Assembly (NCBI GenBank): GCA_024346935.1
Contig: AP024879.1
Location: 1,483,610-1,547,609, forward strand
Origin: Vibrio inusitatus
Lineage (GTDB): Bacteria > Pseudomonadota > Gammaproteobacteria > Enterobacterales > Vibrionaceae
Length of the DNA: 64,000 nucleotides
Direction of reading: 5' to 3'
The translations under genes and the position numbers were made by a program. The notes under the pieces are model-generated. The model had not been told where the DNA came from. It saw only the letters and a list, made by a program, of their open reading frames with translations, and made no database searches. This document shows, in pieces, positions 46,258-54,612 of the stretch; the stretch's first letter is position 1, and the number at the start of each line of letters is the position of its first letter.

Positions 46258-48762
46258 CTATGCCGGCGTTAAGCTATGTGAGTCACTTGCCAGAGTTTGA
46301 ATGATATTCGAAGCATTCGCTGGCTCATCAGATTGCACATACAACTCAATTAACGTTGTAATCTCCTCCTCCTCAAATCCTTTTTGAACGGATAGTAGTT
46401 GAGTTGTTTTTTTATTGTCTAAAACCAACCATTGCGCTTTACCGTTATGTGATTCAGCACTAATAAGGCGTTGGCCATCGACTTTTAGATGCTCTTTTAA
46501 AATGGTTGCAAGTTCACTCACGGGTAAGGTGGATTCAATTCTATACAAATAGCCACCTGCCACCTTTTGTCGTGCCCAGTAGTCGATGTTGTCTAAAGCC
46601 ACAGTGCCATTAGAAATAAACACAGCGCAACTGACAGTGGTAAATGCAGAAATTGCGACGGCGGAATGCTTGAATTCAGGTTGCCCCGACAATTTGTCGG
46701 TGGTGTTAGCAATTAGCGTGCAAGGCTTACTATTTTTCGAGGTAGTCTCGTTCCAATGTATTGGCATAAATAGCTGCGATGGAGCGATATCCGATGTGAC
46801 TTTAGCTCGCACTAATGCCTCCCCTTGCTGGTTTGATACTTTAGCCAATTGGCCGTCTAAGATGTGATATTTTGTGGCGGTATCAGCGTGCAGTTGAACA
46901 AAGGGTTCGCAGGTGTGCTCCGCCAATTTAGGTGACAAACCCGTTCTGGACATAGTATGCCAATGATCTCTAACTCGACCACTGTTCAGGATTAATGGAT
47001 GTGTATCATCTGTTTTGGCTAATGCAGCTTGGTAACTGACAGGAACAAATCGAGCTCGTTTATTAGGGGTATAAAACAAGCCATTACTGAGCAGTCGTTG
47101 ATTAATAACCTTATCTTGAAGTTCTGTAACCGGCCATTGCTGAGGTTTTAACTGGCTATAACCTTTATCGTCAAGTTGCGTTAACCCAATTAAATTAAGG
47201 TCGCGTTCAAAGTTGTCATTTCCTAGAGTAGTTAGCTTGGCGTATTCAGCAAATATCTCCCCCTCATGTATGTAATCAAAGGCTTGTCTAAACCCCATCT
47301 TCTGCGCAACTTGGCTGATGATCCACCAATCAGGTTTCGCTTCTCCCGGGCTAGGCAAAATTCGTCGCTGTCTGGAAATTCGGCGCTCGGAATTAGTGAC
47401 AGTCCCTGATTTCTCACTCCAACCTTGGGCAGGAAGAACGACGTCAGCCAAGCGACTGGTCTCGGTATCAGCAATGCAATCTGAGACGACCACCAATGGG
47501 CACTTTTCCAGTGCAGACCGTATCTTGTCGGAATTTGGCAAACTGACCATAGGGTTAGTAGCCATGATCCATACAGCTTTTATTTTCCCTGAGTCTATGG
47601 CATCAAACATGTCGATGGCCTTTAGACCGGGTTTTGTGGCTAGTGTATCTGTCTGCCAGTAATCACTGACCAGCTGCAAGTGTTCTGGGTTATCAAACTC
47701 CATATGTGCGGTAAGGGTATTTGCTAATGCCCCAATCTCTCGACCGCCCATAGCGTTAGGTTGTCCGGTGACTGAGAAGGGTCCACAGCCGACTTTACCT
47801 ATTTTCCCAGTGGCAAGATGGCAATTGAGAATTGAGTTCACTTTATCTGAGCCACTGCTGGACTGATTTACTCCTTGCGAGTAAATCGTGACTACCTTAT
47901 CTGAACTGGAAAAGTCACTATAAAATTGAATTAACTGTTGCGATGTAAGCCCAGTGATTTCTTCTATATCTTGCTGCGCAAGTGCTGCTTTAATAGTCTC
48001 ATCAAAATGGTCCGTGTGTGATGAGATAAACTCGTGATCCAACTCGTCTAACTCGATAAGATGCGAGAGTAGGCCGTTAAATAAAGCCACATCTGAACCT
48101 GATTCTATTGGCAGGTGTGTATTGGCGATCTCACAGGTATCGGTCTTTCTTGGGTCAATAACCACTATCTTTAGCGAAGGGTTTTCTTGTTTGGCCGCAC
48201 GGAGTCGTTGAAATAATACCGGATGGCACCATGCTAGATTTGACCCCACAATCACAACCATCTCTGCTTGTTCTATATCTTCATAGCAAACAGGAACCGT
48301 ATCGCTACCAAAGGCTCGTTTGTGCCCTACAACAGATGAAGCCATACAAAGACGCGAGTTGCTGTCGATATTAGCGGTTCCCATAAAGCCTTTGATCAGC
48401 TTGTTTGCGACATAGTAATCTTCGGTTAACAGTTGTCCTGAAACATAGAATGCCACCGAATCAGAGCCGTACTCTTGGATAGTTTGTGTAAACTTTTCTG
48501 CGACCATAGTGGTAGCGGCTTCCCATGATAACTTTTTATTGCCATGACTTGTTTTTAACGTAGGAGACAAAAGGCGGCCATCATGAATCACCGTTTCTCC
48601 TAGCGCTATGCCTTTGGTGCATAGCTTTCCATAGTTTGAGGGATGTTCCTTATCTCCTCGTATCTCAAGCTCACCCGAATGCTTCGGTCTGGCTTCAATT
48701 CCGCAACCAACACCACAGTACGCACAAGTGGTTTTGATCCATCCTTCATTATGTTCAGCCAT
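46258..48762 (-). CDS. nasA: Assimilatory nitrate reductase catalytic subunit
   Basis: An 834-residue molybdopterin oxidoreductase. The N-terminal 4Fe-4S ligands are Cys13, Cys16, Cys20 and Cys48 (CAYCGVGC), and the likely molybdenum ligand is Cys139 (SNSRLCMAS). It reduces nitrate to nitrite in the cytoplasm for nitrogen assimilation. The C-terminal region beyond the molybdopterin domains (about 710-834) occupies the place where some NasA proteins have a cysteine-rich BFD-like 2Fe-2S domain, but only one Cys is left. Divergent from the nitrite-reductase operon, with a sigma-54-type promoter in front. Confidence 0.92.
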   Translation of the reverse strand: MAEHNEGWIKTTCAYCGVGCGIEARPKHSGELEIRGDKEHPSNYGKLCTKGIALGETVIHDGRLLSPTLKTSHGNKKLSWEAATTMVAEKFTQTIQEYGSDSVAFYVSGQLLTEDYYVANKLIKGFMGTANIDSNSRLCMASSVVGHKRAFGSDTVPVCYEDIEQAEMVVIVGSNLAWCHPVLFQRLRAAKQENPSLKIVVIDPRKTDTCEIANTHLPIESGSDVALFNGLLSHLIELDELDHEFISSHTDHFDETIKAALAQQDIEEITGLTSQQLIQFYSDFSSSDKVVTIYSQGVNQSSSGSDKVNSILNCHLATGKIGKVGCGPFSVTGQPNAMGGREIGALANTLTAHMEFDNPEHLQLVSDYWQTDTLATKPGLKAIDMFDAIDSGKIKAVWIMATNPMVSLPNSDKIRSALEKCPLVVVSDCIADTETSRLADVVLPAQGWSEKSGTVTNSERRISRQRRILPSPGEAKPDWWIISQVAQKMGFRQAFDYIHEGEIFAEYAKLTTLGNDNFERDLNLIGLTQLDDKGYSQLKPQQWPVTELQDKVINQRLLSNGLFYTPNKRARFVPVSYQAALAKTDDTHPLILNSGRVRDHWHTMSRTGLSPKLAEHTCEPFVQLHADTATKYHILDGQLAKVSNQQGEALVRAKVTSDIAPSQLFMPIHWNETTSKNSKPCTLIANTTDKLSGQPEFKHSAVAISAFTTVSCAVFISNGTVALDNIDYWARQKVAGGYLYRIESTLPVSELATILKEHLKVDGQRLISAESHNGKAQWLVLDNKKTTQLLSVQKGFEEEEITTLIELYVQSDEPANASNIIQTLASDSHSLTPA

Positions 48763-48804
48763 GGGGATTCCCTTTCATGTCTTAAGCTTCAATATTCTTT
48801 ACCT

Positions 48805-48821
48805 TGCAAAAAACAAACCAA
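48805..48821 (-). promoter_or_regulatory. Sigma-54-type promoter for nasA
   Basis: Read on the minus strand the site is TTGGTTTGTTTTTTGCA: GG and GC at the -24/-12 spacing, with an ideal TTGCA at -12. It lies about 43 nt upstream of the nasA ATG. Identified by pattern; no RpoN gene is in the window. Confidence 0.6.
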
Positions 48822-48936
48822 AGCCTCAAAAAAGAAACTATTTAAAATAAATACTTTAAAAATAGTAAGTTATAAATATCACTACCTCTAAAGTGGTAGC
48901 GATTATTTATTAATAAATGCTTATTACGTTTGCTTT

Positions 48937-48973
48937 TGCACCAATTTGATCAGTTTTGCACTGCGAATGGTCA
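48937..48973. promoter_or_regulatory. Candidate NtrC enhancer pair between nasA and cobA
   Basis: TGCACCAATTTGATCA (48937-48952) and TGCACTGCGAATGGTCA (48957-48973) each have one good half (TGCAC) of the NtrC site TGCACCN4GGTGCA and a degenerate second half. The pair is placed 115-150 bp from both the leftward and rightward -24 elements, the usual enhancer distance. Confidence 0.5.
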
Positions 48974-49092
48974 GAAATTGAAGCTTTATATTTCTCTGTA
49001 TGAAAATCATGCAGAGTTGTTACTGGGGGTTTATAGGTTAACTTGTTGTTATTAATGGTAATTAAATTTTATTTTTGTCTTGGATCAATTTA

Positions 49093-49109
49093 TTGGCCTC
49101 CAATTTGCA
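49093..49109 (+). promoter_or_regulatory. Sigma-54-type promoter for the cobA-nirBD operon
   Basis: TTGGCCTCCAATTTGCA has GG and GC at exact -24/-12 spacing and the preferred TTGCA at -12. The predicted start near 49120 would leave a leader of about 65 nt before the cobA ATG. The 48763-49185 region holds no coding frame; it contains both -24/-12 elements and the enhancer pair. Confidence 0.6.
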
Positions 49110-49185
49110 GGAGTTGGTACAGAGGCGAATAAAAATTTGGTAGTAGTGATAAGAAGTCATAGCGACCAGATCTAGGAGTGAAGTA

Positions 49186-49998
49186 ATGGGAATACAAAGC
49201 AAATATCTAGGTCGAGTAACCTTAGTTGGAGCAGGGCCTGGTGACCCTGACTTACTAACGGTAAAAGCGAGCAGAGCTATACAACAAGCTCGATTTATCA
49301 TGTATGACAATTTGGTGAGTCATGAAATCCGAGCCTTGTTTCCAGAGGGTTCAGAGAAGGTGTTTGTAGGAAAATCTAAAGGCATGCACTGCGCAACGCA
49401 AGAGCAGATTAATACCTTACTTCTTAATGCTGCACTTGAAGGTAAAGATGTTTGTCGAGTGAAAGGCGGAGACTCTTTTGTGTTTGGGCGCGGCGGTGAA
49501 GAAATGCTGATGCTGGCAAAACAAGGAGTAGAAGTGGATGTCATACCGGGCATTACCGCCGCTTCAGGTTGCACTAGTTATGCGGATATTCCTCTTACGC
49601 ACCGCGGCTTGGCTCAGGGCTGCACCTTTATCACTGCTCACGCAGATAAAGAACTCGATATTAACTGGGATGCACTGGCTCAATTAAAGCAAACCCTCGT
49701 TTTTTATATGGGGCTTAGCAAAACGGACATGTTGATGGAGAAACTGATTCAGGGTGGATTATCAGCTAATACCCCAGTTGCTTTCATCGAGAATGGCTGT
49801 ACCCCTAAACAGCGTGTACTTATCGGCAAACTTCACCAGTTAACTTCCCTTAAACAACAACATCAAATTCAGTCTCCAGCATTGATCGTGGTGGGCAAAG
49901 TTGTGTCAGTTGCTGAGCAAATGGAGTGGCTTGGTCAACTGTCAGATAGACAACTAGGCAAAGTAGAGCATGAGCAATCACTGCAGTTGACGGCATAG
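49186..49998 (+). CDS. cobA: Uroporphyrinogen-III C-methyltransferase
   Basis: A 270-residue SUMT-type enzyme with VGAGPGDPDLLTVKA at the N terminus, VCRVKGGDSFVFGRGGEE and IPGITAASGCTSYADIPLTHRG. It makes precorrin-2 for sirohaem, the cofactor of the nitrite reductase coded next. No CysG N-terminal domain, so it supplies only the methyltransferase step. TAGGAG precedes the ATG. First gene of the rightward operon. Confidence 0.93.
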   Translation: MGIQSKYLGRVTLVGAGPGDPDLLTVKASRAIQQARFIMYDNLVSHEIRALFPEGSEKVFVGKSKGMHCATQEQINTLLLNAALEGKDVCRVKGGDSFVFGRGGEEMLMLAKQGVEVDVIPGITAASGCTSYADIPLTHRGLAQGCTFITAHADKELDINWDALAQLKQTLVFYMGLSKTDMLMEKLIQGGLSANTPVAFIENGCTPKQRVLIGKLHQLTSLKQQHQIQSPALIVVGKVVSVAEQMEWLGQLSDRQLGKVEHEQSLQLTA

Positions 49999-50069
49999 CC
50001 AGACAACGATGTTTTGAAGGTTGCGCACAAAAGTTCGACAAAAATTTCAGGTTTCAAGGAATGGATATT

Positions 50070-52607
50070 ATGAAAAAGCAAAGAGTGATAGTGGTCGGTA
50101 ACGGCATGGTAGGCCACAAATACATAGAAACACTATTGCAGCAGAAAAGAGATGATATCGAGATCATCACCTTTTCAGAAGAACCACATCTTGCTTACGA
50201 CCGTGTTCATCTTACCTCTTACTTTACTGGAGGGGCAAAGGAGTTGGCTTTAGCGGATGAGGGCTATTACACGGAAAATGGCGTTAAATTTGTGGTCAGC
50301 GATAAGGTCGTCAAGCTTGATACTGGTGCTAAGCAAGTGATAACCGAAAGCGGCCGTATCGAACACTATGATTCCTTAGTACTGGCTACAGGTTCTTTTC
50401 CTTTCGTTCCTCCAATTCCCGGTAATGACAGCGAGCATTGTCATGTATACCGAACTCTTGAAGACCTAGATGGAATTGAAGAATCAAGCAAGCTTAGTCA
50501 AAGCGGTGTGGTTGTAGGTGGTGGCCTGTTGGGGCTTGAAGCTGCAAATGCTATCAAAGAGCTTGGTTTAGAGACGCACGTTGTGGAATTTGCACCGCGC
50601 TTGATGGCTGTGCAGTTGGATGAAGGCGGTGGTGCCTTGCTTCGTCGCAAAATTGAGTCGCTTGGTGTTTCGGTTCATACAGAGAAAGCTACCAGTGAAA
50701 TTGTGGCGGGTGAGAATGCGCGCTATCGAATGAACTTTGCTGATGGTTCCCATTTAGAAACTGACATGATTGTGTTCTCTGCTGGTATCCGTCCTCAGGA
50801 TGAACTGGCTCGCGACGCGAATATAGCGATTGGAGAGCGTGGCGGGATTGTGGTCGACGATTACTGCCAAACCAACCTGGCTGATGTCTATGCCATAGGT
50901 GAGTGTGCACTTTGGCAGAACCGAATCTTTGGTTTGGTTGCACCGGGTTATCAGATGGCTAAGGTTGCGGCTACTCACTTATTAGAGGGCGAGTCAGAAT
51001 CGGCATCTTTTACTGGCGCTGACATGAGTACCAAGTTGAAGTTACTCGGTGTTGATGTAGCCAGTATTGGCGAGGTGCACGGCCTGACAGAAGGAGCTCA
51101 GTCTTACACCTTTAGTGATGAGATAGACCAGGTCTATAAGCGCCTAATTATCTCGGAGGACGGCAGCAAGATCATCGGCGCTGTGCTAGTAGGAGATGCA
51201 GATGCATACGGCACTTTGCTACAAATGAAGCAAAATGATATGCCTCTACCTTCGAACCCATCAGTACTTATCTTACCTAATGTTGCTGGTGAAGAATCTG
51301 CTGGTATGGGTATCGATGCCTTGCCTGATTCTGCGGTTATCTGTTCATGTTTTGATGTGACCAAAGGGGATATCAAACAGGCGGTTCAGGCGGGATGCAG
51401 CACCATGTCGGCCCTTAAAGAATCGACCAATGCTTCTACCGGTTGCGGTGGCTGTAGCGCACTGGCAAAACAAGTGCTCGATAGTGAACTGTTGAGCCTA
51501 GGTGTAGAGGTCAACAATGACCTGTGTGAGCACTTTGCCTATTCTCGCCAAGAACTCAGCGACATTGTTCGCGTTAACCAAATCAAGACCTTCGATGAAC
51601 TGCTGAACCAATATGGCAGTGGCCACGGCTGTGAGGTATGTAAGCCAACGGTAGGCTCTATTTTGGCGTCATTCTGGAACGACTACATTCTGAAGAATGA
51701 GCATATGGAACTGCAAGATACTAACGATATCTATCTAGGTAATATGCAAAAAGACGGCACTTACTCTGTTGTGCCCCGCATCGCTGGTGGTGAAATTACA
51801 CCAGATAAGTTAATTGTGCTTGGACAGGTCGCGAAGGAGTTTGATCTTTACACCAAGATCACTGGTGGGCAACGCGTTGACCTATTTGGCGCGGAGTTGA
51901 ATGACCTTCCTATTATCTGGAAAAAACTGGTGGATGCAGGGTTTGAAACAGGCCACGCCTACGGAAAATCCGTGCGTACAGTGAAATCTTGTGTTGGTAG
52001 CACGTGGTGTCGATATGGGGTAGGCGATAGCGTTCGTTTAGCTATCGACATCGAAAATCGCTACAAGGGTTTGCGTTCACCGCACAAGTTAAAATTTGCG
52101 GTGTCAGGTTGTACTCGTGAGTGTGCTGAGGCGCAATCCAAAGATGTCGGCATTATCGCGACTGACAATGGCTGGAATCTGTATGTCTGTGGCAATGGAG
52201 GCATGCGTCCTCGACATGCTGATTTGCTTGCCACTGATTTAGATGAAAGCACCTTAATCCAATATATCGATCGACTATTGATGTTTTATATTCGCACCGG
52301 AGAGCGCTTGCAACGCACCTCTGTGTGGTTAGAAAACCTCGAGGGTGGCATTGAGTATCTAAAACAAGTGGTTGTTGAAGACAAGCTAAATCTTGGGGCG
52401 GAGCTTGAGAAAGATATGGCGACCACTATCGGGCAATACCAATGTGAATGGAAAACGACTCTTGAGTCGCCCGAAAAGCTCAAGCGTTTCAGTCACTTCA
52501 TTAATACCGACCAACGAGACAATACACTCAACTTTGTTTCAGAGCGCGAGCAAAGGTTTCCAAAGAACATCACTGAACAATCAATAGACGTAGTGGAAAT
52601 TGATTGA
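50070..52607 (+). CDS. nirB: NADH-dependent nitrite reductase large subunit
   Basis: An 845-residue cytoplasmic enzyme: N-terminal FAD/NADH oxidoreductase (VVGNGMVGHKYIE; VVGGGLLGLEAANAIKELG), a BFD-like 2Fe-2S domain (VICSCFDVTKG and STGCGGC), then the ferredoxin-like nitrite reductase part with 4Fe-4S/sirohaem ligands in KSCVGSTWCRYGVGDS and SGCTRECAEAQ. It reduces nitrite to ammonium. ATG 50061 opens the frame but sits on top of AAGGA; ATG 50070 has that AAGGA at 9 nt and is preferred. Confidence 0.95.
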   Translation: MKKQRVIVVGNGMVGHKYIETLLQQKRDDIEIITFSEEPHLAYDRVHLTSYFTGGAKELALADEGYYTENGVKFVVSDKVVKLDTGAKQVITESGRIEHYDSLVLATGSFPFVPPIPGNDSEHCHVYRTLEDLDGIEESSKLSQSGVVVGGGLLGLEAANAIKELGLETHVVEFAPRLMAVQLDEGGGALLRRKIESLGVSVHTEKATSEIVAGENARYRMNFADGSHLETDMIVFSAGIRPQDELARDANIAIGERGGIVVDDYCQTNLADVYAIGECALWQNRIFGLVAPGYQMAKVAATHLLEGESESASFTGADMSTKLKLLGVDVASIGEVHGLTEGAQSYTFSDEIDQVYKRLIISEDGSKIIGAVLVGDADAYGTLLQMKQNDMPLPSNPSVLILPNVAGEESAGMGIDALPDSAVICSCFDVTKGDIKQAVQAGCSTMSALKESTNASTGCGGCSALAKQVLDSELLSLGVEVNNDLCEHFAYSRQELSDIVRVNQIKTFDELLNQYGSGHGCEVCKPTVGSILASFWNDYILKNEHMELQDTNDIYLGNMQKDGTYSVVPRIAGGEITPDKLIVLGQVAKEFDLYTKITGGQRVDLFGAELNDLPIIWKKLVDAGFETGHAYGKSVRTVKSCVGSTWCRYGVGDSVRLAIDIENRYKGLRSPHKLKFAVSGCTRECAEAQSKDVGIIATDNGWNLYVCGNGGMRPRHADLLATDLDESTLIQYIDRLLMFYIRTGERLQRTSVWLENLEGGIEYLKQVVVEDKLNLGAELEKDMATTIGQYQCEWKTTLESPEKLKRFSHFINTDQRDNTLNFVSEREQRFPKNITEQSIDVVEID

Positions 52608-52676
52608 GCGCTAGACGTTCAATCGCCACTAAAACTACGCATAACCAGACATAATTTTCGACCCAGGAGAAAGACT

Positions 52677-53021
52677 ATGAATCACTGGCAGACCATTTGC
52701 GATGTAACGGACATCGCACCAAATGTTGGAGTTTGCGCTCTGATAAATGGACGGCAAGTAGCGATATTTAATTATCAGCGAGCTGGCGTTTTATACGCCA
52801 TATCAAATTACGACCCGATCGGTAAAGCGCAAGTTTTGTCTCGTGGCATTGTTGGCTGTATTGGCGGGGAGCCTTGTGTGTCTTCCCCTCTCTATAAGCA
52901 ACACTTCAGCTTAAAAACGGGACAGTGTGTAGAGGAACCTGAGTTCAGTGTAAAAACTTTCCCAGTAAGGCTGCTTGATGGTGCGGTTCAGATACAGGTA
53001 ACAGAAGCAGTCGCTGCCTAA
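52677..53021 (+). CDS. nirD: Nitrite reductase small subunit
   Basis: A 114-residue Rieske-fold protein without the usual Rieske iron ligands, as in other NirD proteins: VLSRGIVGCIGGEPCVSSPLYKQHFSLKTGQC matches the family. It partners NirB. It starts 69 nt after nirB with a good CAGGAGA. The lack of cluster ligands is normal for NirD and not a defect. Confidence 0.92.
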   Translation: MNHWQTICDVTDIAPNVGVCALINGRQVAIFNYQRAGVLYAISNYDPIGKAQVLSRGIVGCIGGEPCVSSPLYKQHFSLKTGQCVEEPEFSVKTFPVRLLDGAVQIQVTEAVAA

Positions 53022-53087
53022 CACTTTTATCCATTCGAGCAGTAGGAAGTCGCTGGAATGAAGGAATATTTGAAAAGGAATTAAATT

Positions 53088-54557
53088 ATGGATAACGGTA
53101 AATTTTCACTGTTTTCGTTTAATGGCAAGATGAAGGTCTTGCATCTAAGTTGGATGGCGTTTTTTATCACCTTTGTGGTGTGGTTTAACTTTGCACCTCT
53201 CTTACAAATGGTGAAGGAAACCCTTGGTCTTACTACCGAGGAGATTAAAACCTTATTGATACTGAACGTGGCGCTGACTATCCCGGCTCGCGTTATTATC
53301 GGAATGCTTACCGATAGGTTTGGCCCAAGACTGGTTTATTCTGCACTGCTCGCGATATGTTCTATTCCGTGCTTTATGTTTGCTTTTGCAGATTCTTTCA
53401 TCCAAGCCGCTGTTGCACGCTTCTTACTTGGCTTTATCGGGGCGGGCTTTGTGGTTGGTATTCGTCTAGTCTCTGAATGGTTCCCACACAACGAGCTTGG
53501 TACCGCAGAAGGTATCTATGGTGGTTGGGGTAACTTTGGTTCAGCCGCTGCGGCGTTTACTCTACCCTCATTGGCTTTGCTATTCGGTGGTGATGAAGGA
53601 TGGCGTTATGCTGTTGCTGTAACTGGCTTAATGAGCTTGGTGTTTTCATTCGTTTTTTATCGCTCAGTTTCCGATACACCAAAAGGTTCTACTTACTTTA
53701 GACCAAAGCATTTAACTGCGATGGAAGTGACGTCCAAGGGCGATTTTTTCTTCCTACTACTAATGAAAATCCCAATGTATGCGGTACTTGCGCTGCTTGC
53801 TTGGAAACTATCGCCTAGTGGCATTGGTATGCTTTCTGAAATTGTAGTGAACTCCATTTATGGCGGTTTGTTGGCTCTATATTTGTTAGAAGTAAGCCAA
53901 GTCTGGAAAGTAAACAAGACCGTATTTGAAAAGCCAGTTGAAGAGATACACCAATATAAGTTTAAACAAGTCGCGGTTTTGAACGTGCTTTATTTTGCGA
54001 CGTTTGGTTCAGAGCTGGCTGTTGTCTCTATGTTACCGCTATTCTTTGCTGAAACCTTCGAATTGACACCAGTGTTAGCGGGTATGGTAGCGTCTGCGTA
54101 TGCCTTTATGAACCTTATGTCTCGCCCTGGCGGTGGTTGGATTTCAGATAAGTTTGGTCGTAAGCCTACCTTATTGATTTTGACTGCTGGCCTTGCCGTG
54201 GGTTACTTCTTGATGGGGCAAGTAGGCAGTCACTGGCCTGTATGGTTAGCTGTTGTGGCTGCTATGCTATGTTCATTCTTTGTTCAAGCTGGTGAGGGTG
54301 CAGTGTTTGCAACTGTTCCTCTTATTAAGCGTCGAATGACAGGGCAAATTGCTGGTATGACAGGTGCTTACGGTAATGTGGGTGCTGTGACTTACTTGAC
54401 GATTCTGTCTTTTGTTAGTTATCAGACATTCTTCTACGTCATTGCGGCTACCGCAGTGCTTGGTTTTGTTACCTTGTTCTTTATGGAAGAGCCTAGCGGT
54501 AAGATTGCTGAGGTTAATAAGGATGGTAGCGTAACCTTGATTGATGTTTCTAACTAG
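53088..54557 (+). CDS. Nitrate/nitrite transporter (NarK/NasA-type, MFS)
   Basis: A 489-residue major-facilitator carrier of the nitrate/nitrite porter group. FAPLLQMVKETLGLT, a conserved arginine in RFLLGFIGAGFVVGIRLVSEWFP and the glycine-rich nitrate signature GGWGNFGSAAAAFTLP support it. It should import nitrate for NasA and NirBD, which surround it. It lies 66 nt after nirD and 55 nt before the kinase gene. Confidence 0.9.
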   Translation: MDNGKFSLFSFNGKMKVLHLSWMAFFITFVVWFNFAPLLQMVKETLGLTTEEIKTLLILNVALTIPARVIIGMLTDRFGPRLVYSALLAICSIPCFMFAFADSFIQAAVARFLLGFIGAGFVVGIRLVSEWFPHNELGTAEGIYGGWGNFGSAAAAFTLPSLALLFGGDEGWRYAVAVTGLMSLVFSFVFYRSVSDTPKGSTYFRPKHLTAMEVTSKGDFFFLLLMKIPMYAVLALLAWKLSPSGIGMLSEIVVNSIYGGLLALYLLEVSQVWKVNKTVFEKPVEEIHQYKFKQVAVLNVLYFATFGSELAVVSMLPLFFAETFELTPVLAGMVASAYAFMNLMSRPGGGWISDKFGRKPTLLILTAGLAVGYFLMGQVGSHWPVWLAVVAAMLCSFFVQAGEGAVFATVPLIKRRMTGQIAGMTGAYGNVGAVTYLTILSFVSYQTFFYVIAATAVLGFVTLFFMEEPSGKIAEVNKDGSVTLIDVSN

Positions 54558-54564
54558 ATAGGAG

Positions 54565-54594
54565 TAGAGCCCAGCTTATTTGAGTTGGGCTCTA
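54565..54594 (+). promoter_or_regulatory. Hairpin between the nitrate transporter and the kinase
   Basis: Perfect 9-bp arms TAGAGCCCA (54565-54573) and TGGGCTCTA (54586-54594) with a 12-nt loop and no T run after it. It occurs directly in the leader of the phosphatase-kinase gene, whose own ribosome-binding site is poor. Could be an mRNA processing or attenuation element; not a standard terminator. Confidence 0.6.
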
Positions 54595-54612
54595 TACGTG
54601 CAAATTACTTCT

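Noticed and set aside
52677-53021. NirD judged defective because Rieske cluster ligands are absent
   Set aside because: NirD proteins normally lack these ligands; length and motifs are typical.
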